Below, piece after piece: positions 17,075 through 26,103 of a stretch of 61,373 bases of DNA. Source of the stretch: Bacteroidaceae bacterium (GTDB taxonomy: Bacteria; Bacteroidota; Bacteroidia; Bacteroidales; Bacteroidaceae). The translations under genes were made by a program, and so were the position numbers. The stretch covers positions 1-61,373 of the forward strand of contig JAFXEF010000034.1 of NCBI GenBank assembly GCA_017520935.1. The letters run 5' to 3'. The notes under the pieces were generated by a model that worked only from the letters and a program-made list of their open reading frames with translations, was not told the DNA's origin and did no database searches. Every line of letters starts with the position of its first letter. Positions within the stretch are counted from its first letter, which is position 1.

Positions 17075-18397
17075 TCACTTCGTTTCGAGCTCCACTATAT
17101 AGTCAACACCCGAAGGAATCTCATCAAAGAACAGGGTTGTTCCCCCATTGCCACGCTTCACCTTCAAGGGTTGCTTGGTGTCGTATACGAGAGCTTTCTT
17201 CACCTTGCATGTCAACGGAAGGAACAGTTCCTTGGCATCGAGGTCGAAGATGTGCACGAAGAGGCGGTTACCCTTGCGGGTGGTCACTCCCCATTCTTGG
17301 GCAGCAATGTCACCGGCCGTGGTACCGTAGATGGTTTCTCCGTAGCGAGTGGTCCACTCCCCTATCGCTTTCAATCGGTCAAGAGCAGCGGCAGGCAGTT
17401 CGCCATTCGGTTGGGGACCGATATTGAGCAGCAGGTTGGCTCCCTTTCCCGAGGTACTCACGAGGTATCGTATCAAGGTCTCGGGACTCTTGTAGTTCTG
17501 GTCAATAATCTTGTAGCCCCACATGCCGTTCATCGTCTGACAAGTCTCCAACGGCAGACGGCTGATGGCCTGGCCCGAGAGACCAGCCTTGTTCTCTCCG
17601 GGCAGATCACGCTCAAAGATCTGGATATCTTCCCCTTCGACGGGTGTCTGGTGATGATTGTTGCCGACCAGACAAGCGGGCTGCAAGCGATGAATGAGGG
17701 CATACTGCTCTTCGAGCTGCCAGTCGAAAGGTACGGTGTCCTGGTCATGATCCCACACCCCATCAAACCAGATGGCACCCACCTCACCATAGTTGGTCAG
17801 CAGTTCGGTGAGCTGGCGGTTCATAAAGGCGTAGTAAGAGGGCCAGTCGGCTTTCTTGGGGTCTTTGCCTGTACCTCGTCCTGTGCGTCCGTGAGGATAA
17901 TCTTCACGAGTCCAGTCTATATGCGAGTAGTAGAAATGCAGTTTGATACCTTGGCGGTGACACTCATCAGCCAGTTCCTTGATAACGTCGCGACCGAAGG
18001 GCGTGGCATCTACGATGTTGTAGGCCGACTGCTCGGTATCCCACATGGAAAAACCGTCGTGATGGCGCGAAGTGAAGCAGATATACCTGGCTCCTGCATC
18101 CTTGATGGCCGACACCCATTCCCGTGCATTGAAGCGTATGGGATAGAATGCCGATGCAGCCTTGGCATACTCCTTGTTGTCGATATTCGCATTGGTCATA
18201 TACCATTCGCCCTGGGCAAACATGCTGTAGATGCCCCAATGGATGAATATGCCTAATTTGCTGTCGGCAAACTCCTGACGTGCCTTGAGGTTTTCTTCGG
18301 CAGGCACATAGGATGCCGTTGCTTGTGCTGTGGCCTTACCGCCGATGAGCGATGCCATGAGAGCGGTGGCCAAGAAGAGTCTTTTCGGTGTTTTCAT
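17075..18397 (-). CDS. Alpha-L-fucosidase, glycoside hydrolase family 29
   Basis: 440 residues, secreted (signal peptide ending around GKATAQA). It releases L-fucose from glycans such as mucin or milk sugars. The GH29 hallmarks are near the N-terminus: FADSKLGIFIHWGIYS, FTSRHHDGFSMWD, and the nucleophile region GAIWFDGVWD with Asp212. A C-terminal beta-sandwich region follows, so the length is typical for a single catalytic domain plus a small domain. It lies 16 bases after the CBM9-like gene in the same direction, so the two probably form an operon. Confidence 0.95.
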   Translation of the reverse strand: MKTPKRLFLATALMASLIGGKATAQATASYVPAEENLKARQEFADSKLGIFIHWGIYSMFAQGEWYMTNANIDNKEYAKAASAFYPIRFNAREWVSAIKDAGARYICFTSRHHDGFSMWDTEQSAYNIVDATPFGRDVIKELADECHRQGIKLHFYYSHIDWTREDYPHGRTGRGTGKDPKKADWPSYYAFMNRQLTELLTNYGEVGAIWFDGVWDHDQDTVPFDWQLEEQYALIHRLQPACLVGNNHHQTPVEGEDIQIFERDLPGENKAGLSGQAISRLPLETCQTMNGMWGYKIIDQNYKSPETLIRYLVSTSGKGANLLLNIGPQPNGELPAAALDRLKAIGEWTTRYGETIYGTTAGDIAAQEWGVTTRKGNRLFVHIFDLDAKELFLPLTCKVKKALVYDTKQPLKVKRGNGGTTLFFDEIPSGVDYIVELETK

Positions 18398-18413
18398 TGT
18401 ATTTATTGTTGGT

Positions 18414-19073
18414 TTATACCGGCATCAGTTCCAGTTCGCCGAAGTATTCGGGGCGATGGAAGTCAGGTTGTGACACCTCGATAGGATTCCACGAAAGGAA
18501 GTGCGGCACGCTGAGTTCGTCGCCACATTTATAGAAGTTGGCCCGCAAGACAACGCCTGCCTCCAAGCGTATCGGATGAGCAACAAAAAGAGCGGCAGGA
18601 ATCACCAACACCACCTCCCAGGCAGTAGGTTCGCAGCGCTCCTCAAAAGGAGTGCCTCCCAACGATGCCCACCGCAGTACATCGCGGCGCAGTTCGGCAG
18701 CTACAGGCACTCGGTCGTGGCGACCGTCACCCGAGGCAGCCAACAATGTACCTATACAGTTGCACTCAATATTATAATAGATATCGGAATCGGCATTGCG
18801 GATGAAGCACTCCACACACGAGTCTGTCCACACCCTGCCACCATCGTCGACATAGTGGGCACGCACACTCTGCTCCTTCACTCTATAATGCACGAGCAAG
18901 CCCTCGGGACACCACGCCATGCGGAATGCCACTTCAGGGCAATAGGGATACTCTGCAGGCCAATTGACCGTGTCAATGGGCTGGAAAGCTACACCCAAAG
19001 CATCGAGCATGGCAGGCACATCGGCTGCTACAGCGGGTAAAGAAGCGATACGGGAAACGGAAAGTCTGTTCAT
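18414..19073 (-). CDS. Carbohydrate-binding family 9-like protein
   Basis: 219 residues without a signal peptide. The sequence matches the CBM9-like domain found as stand-alone proteins in Bacteroidales: LLVHYRVKEQSVRAHY, VWTDSCVECFIR, YYNIECNCIGTLL, VLRANFYKCGDE and the ending HFLSWNPIEVSQPDFHRPEYFGEL. These residues line the sugar-binding face in CBM9 domains. The exact ligand is unknown. It is the first gene of the pair with the secreted fucosidase; the lack of an export signal is odd for a glycan binder, so another role is possible. Confidence 0.85.
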   Translation of the reverse strand: MNRLSVSRIASLPAVAADVPAMLDALGVAFQPIDTVNWPAEYPYCPEVAFRMAWCPEGLLVHYRVKEQSVRAHYVDDGGRVWTDSCVECFIRNADSDIYYNIECNCIGTLLAASGDGRHDRVPVAAELRRDVLRWASLGGTPFEERCEPTAWEVVLVIPAALFVAHPIRLEAGVVLRANFYKCGDELSVPHFLSWNPIEVSQPDFHRPEYFGELELMPV

Positions 19074-19101
19074 AATATCATCTTTTATGGGGTTTCAGCC
19101 A

Positions 19102-19109
19102 CAAAAGTA
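19102..19109 (-). promoter_or_regulatory. Promoter -7 box of the CBM9-like/fucosidase pair
   Basis: TACTTTTG on the minus strand matches TAnnTTTG, 28 bases before the CBM9-like start codon. Confidence 0.6.
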
Positions 19110-19237
19110 ACAATAATCTACCAAACAGCCACCATAAATAACAATAATTCGCAAAAACCACCACACAAGTAACAAAAGCTAACGCAAAGCAAAACTAAAA
19201 TTACAATTTGTCGTTTATTTATAGTTTTTTCTTGCGT

Positions 19238-19272
19238 TTTGCTCATAATTTCACAAAATATGTGTATCTTTG
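19238..19272 (+). promoter_or_regulatory. Promoter of gdhA
   Basis: TTTG at 19238-19241 and TATCTTTG at 19265-19272, separated by 23 bases, fit the Bacteroidetes promoter type with a slightly long spacer. The leader would be about 30 bases. Confidence 0.65.
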
Positions 19273-19304
19273 CACCCCGTAAATGAAATTAAATAGGTAT
19301 TAGT

Positions 19305-20639
19305 ATGAAAGTACAAGAGACATTAGCAGTACTTAGAGAGCATTTCCCCGGTGAGGAACTTTATTTTCAGGCCGTAGGCGAGGTGCTGTCAACAATCGAA
19401 GATGAGTATAACAAGCACCCCGAGTTTGAGGCCGCCAATCTGGTAGAGCGCCTTTGTGTGCCCGACCGCATCGTGACCTTCCGCGTCACATGGGTTGACG
19501 ACAAGGGTAAGGTGCAGACCAATATGGGCTACCGTGTGCAGCACTCCAATGCCATCGGTCCGTACAAGGGCGGTCTCCGCTTCCACCCCTCAGTGAACCT
19601 CAGCACACTGAAGTTCCTCGCTTTCGAGCAGACCTTCAAGAATGCGCTCACTACCCTACCGATGGGTGGTGCCAAGGGAGGCTCGGACTTCGACCCCAAG
19701 GGCAAGAGCGACAATGAAGTGATGCACTTCTGTCAAGCCTTCATGACCGAGCTGTGGCACAATATCGGTGCCGAGATGGACGTTCCTGCCGGCGACATCG
19801 GTGTGGGAGCCCGCGAGGTAGGCTACCTCTTCGGTATGTACAAGAAGCTCACCCGCAACTTCGAGGGTGTACTCACCGGTAAGGGACTCGACTTCGGCGG
19901 TTCGCTCATTCGCCCCGAGGCCACAGGATATGGCAACATCTACTTCCTGCAAGAAATGCTCAAGACACGCGATATCGACATCAAGGGCAAGGTATGCCTG
20001 GTGAGCGGCTCGGGCAACGTGGCCCAGTTTACCGTACAGAAGTGTATCCAGTTGGGAGCCAAGCCTGTCACCATGAGCGACTCTAACGGCTACATCTACG
20101 ACCCTGCAGGCATCGACGAGGAGAAGCTCGCCTTCATCATGGAACTGAAGAACGTGCGTCGTGGCCGCATCAAGGAGTATGCCGAGAAGTATGGCTGCAA
20201 ATACGTGGCCGGTGCTGCCCCCTGGTACGAGAAAGGCGACATCGCACTCCCCTGTGCCACACAAAACGAGCTCAATGGCGAGCATGCACGCGCCCTCGTA
20301 GCCAATGGCTGCATCGCCGTGTCAGAAGGAGCCAACATGCCCTCTACGCCCGAAGCTGTAGAGACCTTCCAGGAAGCCAAGCTGCTATATGCACCGGGTA
20401 AGGCATCGAACGCCGGTGGTGTATCGGTATCGGGTCTCGAGATGACACAGAACAGCTACAAACTGGGCTGGAGCGCCGAGAAGGTGGACAAGAAGCTCAA
20501 GAGCATCATGCAGAACATCCACGCCTCATGCGTGAAGTACGGCACACGCCCCGACGGCTACATCGACTACGTGAAGGGTGCCAACGTGGCAGGCTTCATC
20601 AAGGTAGCCAATGCCATGATGGCTCAGGGTGTAATCTGA
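19305..20639 (+). CDS. gdhA: Glutamate dehydrogenase (NADP-type)
   Basis: 444 residues, the normal length of hexameric bacterial GDH. It makes glutamate from 2-oxoglutarate and ammonia, the main ammonia entry in Bacteroidales. Seen: the substrate-binding region YKGGLRFHPSVN, catalytic Lys in PMGGAKGGSDFDPKGKSDNE, Asp in VPAGDIGVGAREVGYLFG, a nucleotide-binding fold (VCLVSGSGNVAQFTVQK) and the C-terminal NAGGVSVSGLEMTQNS. The loop after the second beta strand (SDSNGYIYDPAGID) is typical of NADP-preferring enzymes. It is monocistronic with its own promoter and a downstream hairpin. Confidence 0.97.
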   Translation: MKVQETLAVLREHFPGEELYFQAVGEVLSTIEDEYNKHPEFEAANLVERLCVPDRIVTFRVTWVDDKGKVQTNMGYRVQHSNAIGPYKGGLRFHPSVNLSTLKFLAFEQTFKNALTTLPMGGAKGGSDFDPKGKSDNEVMHFCQAFMTELWHNIGAEMDVPAGDIGVGAREVGYLFGMYKKLTRNFEGVLTGKGLDFGGSLIRPEATGYGNIYFLQEMLKTRDIDIKGKVCLVSGSGNVAQFTVQKCIQLGAKPVTMSDSNGYIYDPAGIDEEKLAFIMELKNVRRGRIKEYAEKYGCKYVAGAAPWYEKGDIALPCATQNELNGEHARALVANGCIAVSEGANMPSTPEAVETFQEAKLLYAPGKASNAGGVSVSGLEMTQNSYKLGWSAEKVDKKLKSIMQNIHASCVKYGTRPDGYIDYVKGANVAGFIKVANAMMAQGVI

Positions 20640-20682
20640 TGCCTTTTTAGAAGGAAAAAGCACTAAGCTACATAGCCAACAC

Positions 20683-20718
20683 CAAAACGCGCAGCCCCAC
20701 AAGGAGTTGTGCGTTTTG
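20683..20718 (+). terminator. Hairpin after gdhA, probable terminator
   Basis: An 11-bp stem with one G-T pair (20683-20693 with 20708-20718) and a 14-base loop. No long T run follows, so termination strength is uncertain. Confidence 0.5.
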
Positions 20719-20851
20719 CATTACCAGACGCGACCTGTAGACAACTGCCACTCATCACTCCTCCACCTCGTAAGGCAGGAAGTGAAAATCGGCTAAGGCA
20801 TATCCACCGCGATGGAAAATAGCTTATTCCACAATAAAACGGCTCAAACAA

Positions 20852-20881
20852 TTGTTATAACAAATAAAAAGCCTATATTTG
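20852..20881 (+). promoter_or_regulatory. Promoter of the DUF3791-DUF3990 cassette
   Basis: TTG at 20852-20854, 19 bases, then TATATTTG at 20874-20881. The first start codon is at 20910, giving a leader of about 25 bases. Confidence 0.65.
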
Positions 20882-20909
20882 CAATGATAAACAACTATCC
20901 GCACTTGAC

Positions 20910-21125
20910 ATGAACTCGCAGACACTAAACTTTACCATCTTTTGCGTTGGCAGCGTAGCCGAACATCTCAAGATGAATGCTCGCGACGTGTACCACAAGT
21001 TGCAGAGCACAGGTATCATATCAGACTACATCGTACCATGCTATGATGTGTTGCATTCGTTCTCCAAGGAATACATCGTGGAGGATTTAATTGCATATAT
21101 GAAGAAGAAAGGAGCACTGGCATGA
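20910..21125 (+). CDS. DUF3791 protein, first gene of a putative toxin-antitoxin cassette
   Basis: 71 residues, all helical in appearance, starting MNSQTLNFTIFCVGSVAEHL. The pattern (KMNARDVYHKLQSTGIISDYIVPCYDVLHSFSKEYIVEDLI) fits DUF3791, a small family found beside DUF3990. The stop overlaps the start of the next gene by 4 bases (ATGA), indicating tight coupling. No function is established that I know of; by position it could be an antitoxin or adaptor of the DUF3990 protein (inference). Weakly similar in layout to the third gene of the cassette (21602-21820). Confidence 0.8.
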   Translation: MNSQTLNFTIFCVGSVAEHLKMNARDVYHKLQSTGIISDYIVPCYDVLHSFSKEYIVEDLIAYMKKKGALA

Positions 21126-21598
21126 TACGCCTATATCATACTTCAAACGTAGAGGTTCGCACTCCCGACATACGTCATTCACGCGAACATCTGGACTTTG
21201 GCCGAGGTTTCTATCTGACTTCATTGCGCGAACAAGCTGAAAAATATGGGCAACGTTTCTTGCGCAAAGGCGAAACTGCCGTAATGAACATCTATGAATT
21301 GGACGACGAAGAGTTGCAAGAGTTCTCCCGCATCATCTTCAATGCTTACGATAGTAAATGGCTCGATTATGTCACGGCATGCCGTAAAGGACAAGACCAC
21401 ACAAGATATGATATTATTGAAGGAGGTATTGCCGATGACCAAGTGTTCGACACAATCGATCTCTACTTCTCTGGAGTATACTCCTACGAGCAGGCCCTCG
21501 ACCAATTACGTTTCAAACGTCCCAACCATCAGGTATGCATCACCAGTCAATTGGTGCTTGACAAGCATCTCCATTTTATTGAATCCATCAAACTCTGA
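21122..21598 (+). CDS. DUF3990 protein, putative ADP-ribosyltransferase-fold effector
   Basis: 158 residues. The N-terminus IRLYHTSNVEVRTPD with HxDFGRGFYLT (HLDFGRGFYLTSL) is the DUF3990 signature and resembles the His and Tyr positions of ADP-ribosyltransferase-fold enzymes: His6 binds NAD in such enzymes and the Tyr of GFYLT would stack on it. The later segment YDIIEGGIADDQVFDTI is also conserved in the family and may hold the acidic catalytic residue. I infer a toxin or NAD-dependent modifier. It is sandwiched between two DUF3791 genes, overlapping the first by 4 bases and separated from the second by 3 bases. Confidence 0.8.
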   Translation: MIRLYHTSNVEVRTPDIRHSREHLDFGRGFYLTSLREQAEKYGQRFLRKGETAVMNIYELDDEELQEFSRIIFNAYDSKWLDYVTACRKGQDHTRYDIIEGGIADDQVFDTIDLYFSGVYSYEQALDQLRFKRPNHQVCITSQLVLDKHLHFIESIKL

Positions 21599-21601
21599 CC
21601 T

Positions 21602-21820
21602 ATGGTAGCCAATAAGATTATCCTACAACGTAAATATGCCCGCATAGTGCAGATGTTTGCCGAAAAAGCTGGATACTCTTACGAGGAGGCTTTGGGAATG
21701 TTCTACGATTCCAAAACCTTCGAGCTCATTAGCGAAGGTATAGCCGATATGCACTGCATGAGCGATGAATATCTGGTGGATGAGCTGATTATAGAGTTGG
21801 GTGTCAGCAAGAAAGGATAG
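21602..21820 (+). CDS. Second DUF3791 protein of the cassette
   Basis: 72 residues, MVANKIILQRKYARIVQMFAEKAGYSYEEALGMFY and the ending YLVDELIIELGV. It fits DUF3791 but differs clearly from the copy at 20910-21125, so the two are not a recent duplication. It begins 3 bases after the DUF3990 stop and completes a three-gene unit. The role is unknown; the arrangement suggests that both small proteins bind or neutralise the middle one, possibly in different ways (inference). Confidence 0.78.
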   Translation: MVANKIILQRKYARIVQMFAEKAGYSYEEALGMFYDSKTFELISEGIADMHCMSDEYLVDELIIELGVSKKG

Positions 21821-22261
21821 CCCCACACATACATCTGCAGAATCCTACATTCCGCTTCTTGCCGAAGATATCACGTAAGGTAGTAGTTAACTTGATTAAC
21901 CAAAGAAACGAATAAGAACTGTTAAGGCATAAATCCACAGAAGGCCTTTGAAGTACGTCTGCGCCTATTCCTCGAAAACCTTCAGCGGATTTTGTGCGTA
22001 TTCACTCGAGGCACAGACCCTGATACTCAAACACAGCGGATAGGGGATATCCGCCGTAGCTGAATATTTGCTTATCCCATTCTACACAGAGTTTTCAGGG
22101 CAAAGTGTCACCACCTTCTCACTCTGGCACTTTTTGAAATGCTCTAATGTCCCGTGCCTACGTCTTTTCGTTTGGATTGGAGATTTGGACTGGACGAAAA
22201 GATGGGCAAAAAGGAGTGATAGAAGAGATATCTATCGTAACAGCATTTTAGAGAACAAGCA
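21821..22261. other. Non-coding gap between the DUF3990 cassette and the caspase operon
   Basis: 441 bases. A short plus-strand open frame at 22068-22313 lacks any recognisable motif and overlaps the end of the minus-strand gene, so I do not call it. I see no clear terminator, promoter or RNA gene. The 3' end of the long minus-strand operon must terminate here. Confidence 0.5.
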
Positions 22262-24520
22262 CTACTCTTCCATCAAACTAATCACTTTTCGCTCACCTGT
22301 GGTATCATTATAAACCTCCACCTTCGATCTGTCGCCTTTCACGAACGTTATACTATCATAGACAAAAGGAACAAGGATGCAAGGAGGTTGTGCATAAGGT
22401 CCAGGGGCAAACATAAGCACACCATACTTACTGGAACCCCTTTCTCTTAAGATAACAAACTTCTTGGCACCTTTCGAGCCATCTACAGGCTCACAATATA
22501 TATTGTTCTCACAAGTTACTCCATTAAAATCATATTTCTCTAATGGATACTTACTATACAATCCTATTCCAACTGTAATATTGAAGCAATCCACATAGTG
22601 CCACAAACTATCTTCCTCAAATTTGATTATGCACATTTGGTCATATGGGCGCAAGAAGGTTCTAGAATCGTCCCATACTCTATTCCACTCAAAAGGAATA
22701 TATTCTTTGATGCTTTGTATTACAAGTTCGCCTGTATATTCATACAAAGCAATTAGTCCTTTTTTATGCGCTGCATAAGGGAACTTATCACCCTGTTGAT
22801 ACCCCGACACTCTTTCATATTCGCATGGGACTATTATTTTTCCCTCTGCATCTTGATAGCCATACTTACCATCAACACATACAGGGAAGAGTGATTGCAC
22901 AACGTCTGTGACGGAACTGCCGCTATTGTCCTCCTTTTCTATATTGCTACTGTCTTCCGTGTCAACAAGTTCTCCTAACTCAGCCAAATACTCCTCACCA
23001 TAGGCATTTTTCTTCAATACCGTCACCCTTATATTGTTGCCATCCACTGTTGGCATACTCTCCCCCACCGAGGCATTAACATATGTCGGGTCACAGATAA
23101 CGAAACGACGATTGTCTATAGTGAGATAGTCGCCCTGCACCTCTCCGTTAAAGCAAACAGCCGTAGCCAAATGTCCAGGATAATAGACAAGTGCCACATC
23201 TAATCCCAACAAGTCGCGCACCAAATGCGAATAGAGTATAGCGCGGTCCTCACAGTCGCTATAGGGATAGTACATTGTCTCTTCTGCAAACAATATCCGC
23301 TCATCCCCCCACAGCTCATCATCATATCCATATTCAAATGCCGTCTGAACAAAGTTTAGCAATCGATTGGCCGCCTCCTCTTCTGTCAATCCATTCAGTT
23401 GCATTCTCAGCGTAGGATAAAGACATTCCACACTTTCTTTGCTCAGTGGTGTCTGCGCATACATTGCCCAGTTTGTCATACAGTCACCTCCAATTTCTGA
23501 TGCCGGATAACTATCAAAGAATGTCAATAGGTTTTTATTGGCAAACACGTTAGCCTGCATGTTTGGATAACGTTTCGATTGCAGAGTACGGCCATCGGTA
23601 CGCACCAAATCAAATATGGGAGACTGTAACATCCATAACGACAGTGCTTGCTCTTGAGGAAATGCAGCTTCACATATATACATAGACGAGGCTGCTCTGT
23701 CGCTCAGCAAATAATAGTTCTCATTATTTACCGTAAAGTATCTCTGGCCATATATGGTGTGCTTACTTGCTACAAGCAAATAAAGACGTCGATTGTCATG
23801 TGCCAAGCGCATCTTATAGCCCGACTGACAGTAGAGAAAGGCCGCTAAAAGAGTCGCCTCATCACTTCCCTTATCAAAAAAACTGTTTCCTAACGCGTGC
23901 AACAACTGCAAATAAGCCCAATCGCATAACGAATGGCGTATACGCAGTTCCAGACAATCACGTATCACATTCTTATATATACTGCCAGAACAAAACTCCC
24001 AAGCATCTGCAACCTCATTCTCACCACATCCGTCCATTGAAAAGCGGTGCATATCCCCGAGTCTCACCTTGCATTCCGTACCGCAATATTCAAATGTAAA
24101 ATATTGCTCCACTGGTTGCGGTTCCTCGTAGATTGGAGCTATCGGCAACGGTTGTGGATCAGGCTCTACAGTTGGTATCAACTCTATCACAGGAACAGGC
24201 TCTACCTCTTCTTCCACGTCCTTATTTGGTTGTATGGGATTCATCTCCTGCTCTTCGTCTTCGGGCACTTCGGGGCGTACCACAGGTGGCACCTTTTCCT
24301 CTTGGGGTATTGGAATCGCAGGCAATAGTTGATGCTCCTTCCATGCCCTACGCACAAACTCCACATAGGTCTCATTGCACTTATTACGAAAATCATCATA
24401 CTCTCGCATCGCCTTTCGACGGAACTCATAGTATTGCTCTGCAGCAGATTTGTTTTGGGCAACTATAGACAACGTACAAACAGAAATTATACTGACAAAA
24501 GAAATGACACGCAGTTTCAT
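22262..24520 (-). CDS. Secreted transglutaminase-like protein with proline-rich linker and WG repeats
   Basis: 752 residues. Signal peptide about 1-21 (ending IVAQ), a charged helical stretch, then an acidic Pro/Glu-rich linker (about 65-137). The middle contains a transglutaminase-like (papain-fold) core with the triad in order: Cys423 in YSDCEDRA, His450 in YYPGHLATAV, Asp477 in FVICDPTYV. The C-terminus carries at least two WG-like repeats (GKYGYQDAEGKIIVPCEYE and similar). The core could be a peptidase, amidase or crosslinker; the target is unknown. It is the last gene of the caspase operon, 64 bases after the pentapeptide protein. Confidence 0.78.
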   Translation of the reverse strand: MKLRVISFVSIISVCTLSIVAQNKSAAEQYYEFRRKAMREYDDFRNKCNETYVEFVRRAWKEHQLLPAIPIPQEEKVPPVVRPEVPEDEEQEMNPIQPNKDVEEEVEPVPVIELIPTVEPDPQPLPIAPIYEEPQPVEQYFTFEYCGTECKVRLGDMHRFSMDGCGENEVADAWEFCSGSIYKNVIRDCLELRIRHSLCDWAYLQLLHALGNSFFDKGSDEATLLAAFLYCQSGYKMRLAHDNRRLYLLVASKHTIYGQRYFTVNNENYYLLSDRAASSMYICEAAFPQEQALSLWMLQSPIFDLVRTDGRTLQSKRYPNMQANVFANKNLLTFFDSYPASEIGGDCMTNWAMYAQTPLSKESVECLYPTLRMQLNGLTEEEAANRLLNFVQTAFEYGYDDELWGDERILFAEETMYYPYSDCEDRAILYSHLVRDLLGLDVALVYYPGHLATAVCFNGEVQGDYLTIDNRRFVICDPTYVNASVGESMPTVDGNNIRVTVLKKNAYGEEYLAELGELVDTEDSSNIEKEDNSGSSVTDVVQSLFPVCVDGKYGYQDAEGKIIVPCEYERVSGYQQGDKFPYAAHKKGLIALYEYTGELVIQSIKEYIPFEWNRVWDDSRTFLRPYDQMCIIKFEEDSLWHYVDCFNITVGIGLYSKYPLEKYDFNGVTCENNIYCEPVDGSKGAKKFVILRERGSSKYGVLMFAPGPYAQPPCILVPFVYDSITFVKGDRSKVEVYNDTTGERKVISLMEE

Positions 24521-24584
24521 ACTTCCTCTTATGTTTTTTAGATAGTGAGATTACAAAATATAAATTGCCGCTTAGGAACCATCA

Positions 24585-26081
24585 CTATGATTCTTCACGC
24601 TCATAATCTTTTCTATCAGACTCAACCTCCGATATAAGTTTCTTTATCTTTTGAGTCCATTTTTCGTAATTTTCAGGATATAACCTTGTAGAGTCTTCCA
24701 CGATGGAGTATTTCAATGCCTTGTGGCAAAGTTCAAGCAGCTTTTTCTGTTTTCCTCTCACGTCTTCCACACTACAAGTAGTCCATCGTTCCATCCCCTC
24801 GCATGTCCCAAATCTCAATATATTCAAATATCTTATATATCGTTCTAAACGACTGCATGGTTTATCATATGTATTCTCAGATGTGTCAATCAACATTGTT
24901 TCTACAACTGTTTCACCCTGCAAAGGATGAATAAAAGTAAAACACGCGGATCCTAAATTTAGCAGTGCAGGATTCTCGAAGATTTTAGGCTCTTTTTGTT
25001 CTTCCTCTTTCTTTCCAATATAGATATCTGCTCCATCAAGAATCGTCTGGTTAAAATGAGGCTCTCCTTCAAATCTAGCTTGACTAAGAAGTACACAACT
25101 CATATCAGCTCCGTCAAAGCCACAGTTTATAAATGTCGCTTCACAAAGATTAGTCCAAACCATCTTTGCACCACCAAACTTGCAACCTAAAAATTGGGAT
25201 CTAGTTAAATTTGCAGATTGAAGATAAGTCCCCCAAAATTGACACTCCTTAAATATTGCATCATGCATCATAGCACCATGCATAGCTGACCCACCAAAGT
25301 CTGTATTGAGAACTTCTCGTTTGCTGAAATTGATTTTGCTTAAGTCACAAAGCGACAAGTCCATATGCAAACGTTCCCTATAGTAAAAAAACGGATTCTT
25401 GTCACATTCTTCTTTGCTTCTTCCTTTCTTGGCATTTCTCTCTTGAGACGGATATAATAAATCTATTATTTCTTGTGTTACCCAATTTTCTATTTTTTTG
25501 TTATTACCTATCCATTGCTCATCTATGTCATATATCGACATCCCAGGGCTTACTGTGTTGAATCTTAAGAACGAACACAGAATGTTCACATATCTTTGGA
25601 GTACGTTAATATCATCTTTTGTATCTTTTAGGTCTTTCACCTTATTTTTAATATTCTCAATAGCATCAATAGCCATTATTCCCCCTTCGTTTAAGGCTCT
25701 TAAATCTTCTTTATATTTATTGTCATTTTGCACAGCAAGATTATTGTTCAATTCTCTTTCTCTCAGTTTGACATCATCTCTTGCAACCTTTGCCTGCCGC
25801 TCTATACTTCTTGTTCCTCGAATTGTGAGACAAAATCCCACAGAAAATCCAACCGCTGTGAGCATCGGAACTAAAACCTCTTTTACCACATCTAATAAGG
25901 ATATCTGAGAGGTTGTATCAAAAAGTCTCGATGCAAAAACGGCAGAAAGAGTCAATACAAACAATATGGCGAAAAACAAAGCTATATTTATCCAAAATTC
26001 AGGAGATAAAGCTTTTTCCCTTAACCTTTTCATAAATATTCTTTTATTCAAATTACATTGAGATTTCTTATTGTTTTCCAT
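24585..26081 (-). CDS. Membrane protein with pentapeptide repeats
   Basis: 498 residues. Two membrane segments near the N-terminus (about 30-52 and 66-88), then a charged coiled-coil region (about 95-135) and a cytoplasmic helical part. Residues about 240-345 are pentapeptide-like repeats in the A(D/N)LxX style (LSLCDLSKINFSKREVLNTD, SANLTRSQFLGCKF, GADMSCVLLSQARF), which fold into a right-handed beta helix. This type often serves as a signalling or scaffold domain beside membranes. Base composition is more AT-rich than the housekeeping genes. It sits between the DUF4384 and transglutaminase genes. I know of no function. Confidence 0.75.
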   Translation of the reverse strand: MENNKKSQCNLNKRIFMKRLREKALSPEFWINIALFFAILFVLTLSAVFASRLFDTTSQISLLDVVKEVLVPMLTAVGFSVGFCLTIRGTRSIERQAKVARDDVKLRERELNNNLAVQNDNKYKEDLRALNEGGIMAIDAIENIKNKVKDLKDTKDDINVLQRYVNILCSFLRFNTVSPGMSIYDIDEQWIGNNKKIENWVTQEIIDLLYPSQERNAKKGRSKEECDKNPFFYYRERLHMDLSLCDLSKINFSKREVLNTDFGGSAMHGAMMHDAIFKECQFWGTYLQSANLTRSQFLGCKFGGAKMVWTNLCEATFINCGFDGADMSCVLLSQARFEGEPHFNQTILDGADIYIGKKEEEQKEPKIFENPALLNLGSACFTFIHPLQGETVVETMLIDTSENTYDKPCSRLERYIRYLNILRFGTCEGMERWTTCSVEDVRGKQKKLLELCHKALKYSIVEDSTRLYPENYEKWTQKIKKLISEVESDRKDYEREES

Positions 26082-26103
26082 GAGTTAAAAACTTTTTATT
26101 ATA

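Noticed and set aside
17063..18256. A plus-strand open frame of 397 codons
   Set aside because: It lies antisense to the fucosidase gene, whose GH29 motifs are unmistakable; the antisense protein shows no recognisable domain and is a codon-bias shadow.
20663..20851. A minus-strand open frame of 62 codons after gdhA
   Set aside because: Contains the gdhA hairpin and lacks any family pattern.
22068..22313. A plus-strand open frame of 81 codons before the caspase operon end
   Set aside because: No motif, low-complexity composition and overlap with the convergent gene's last codons.
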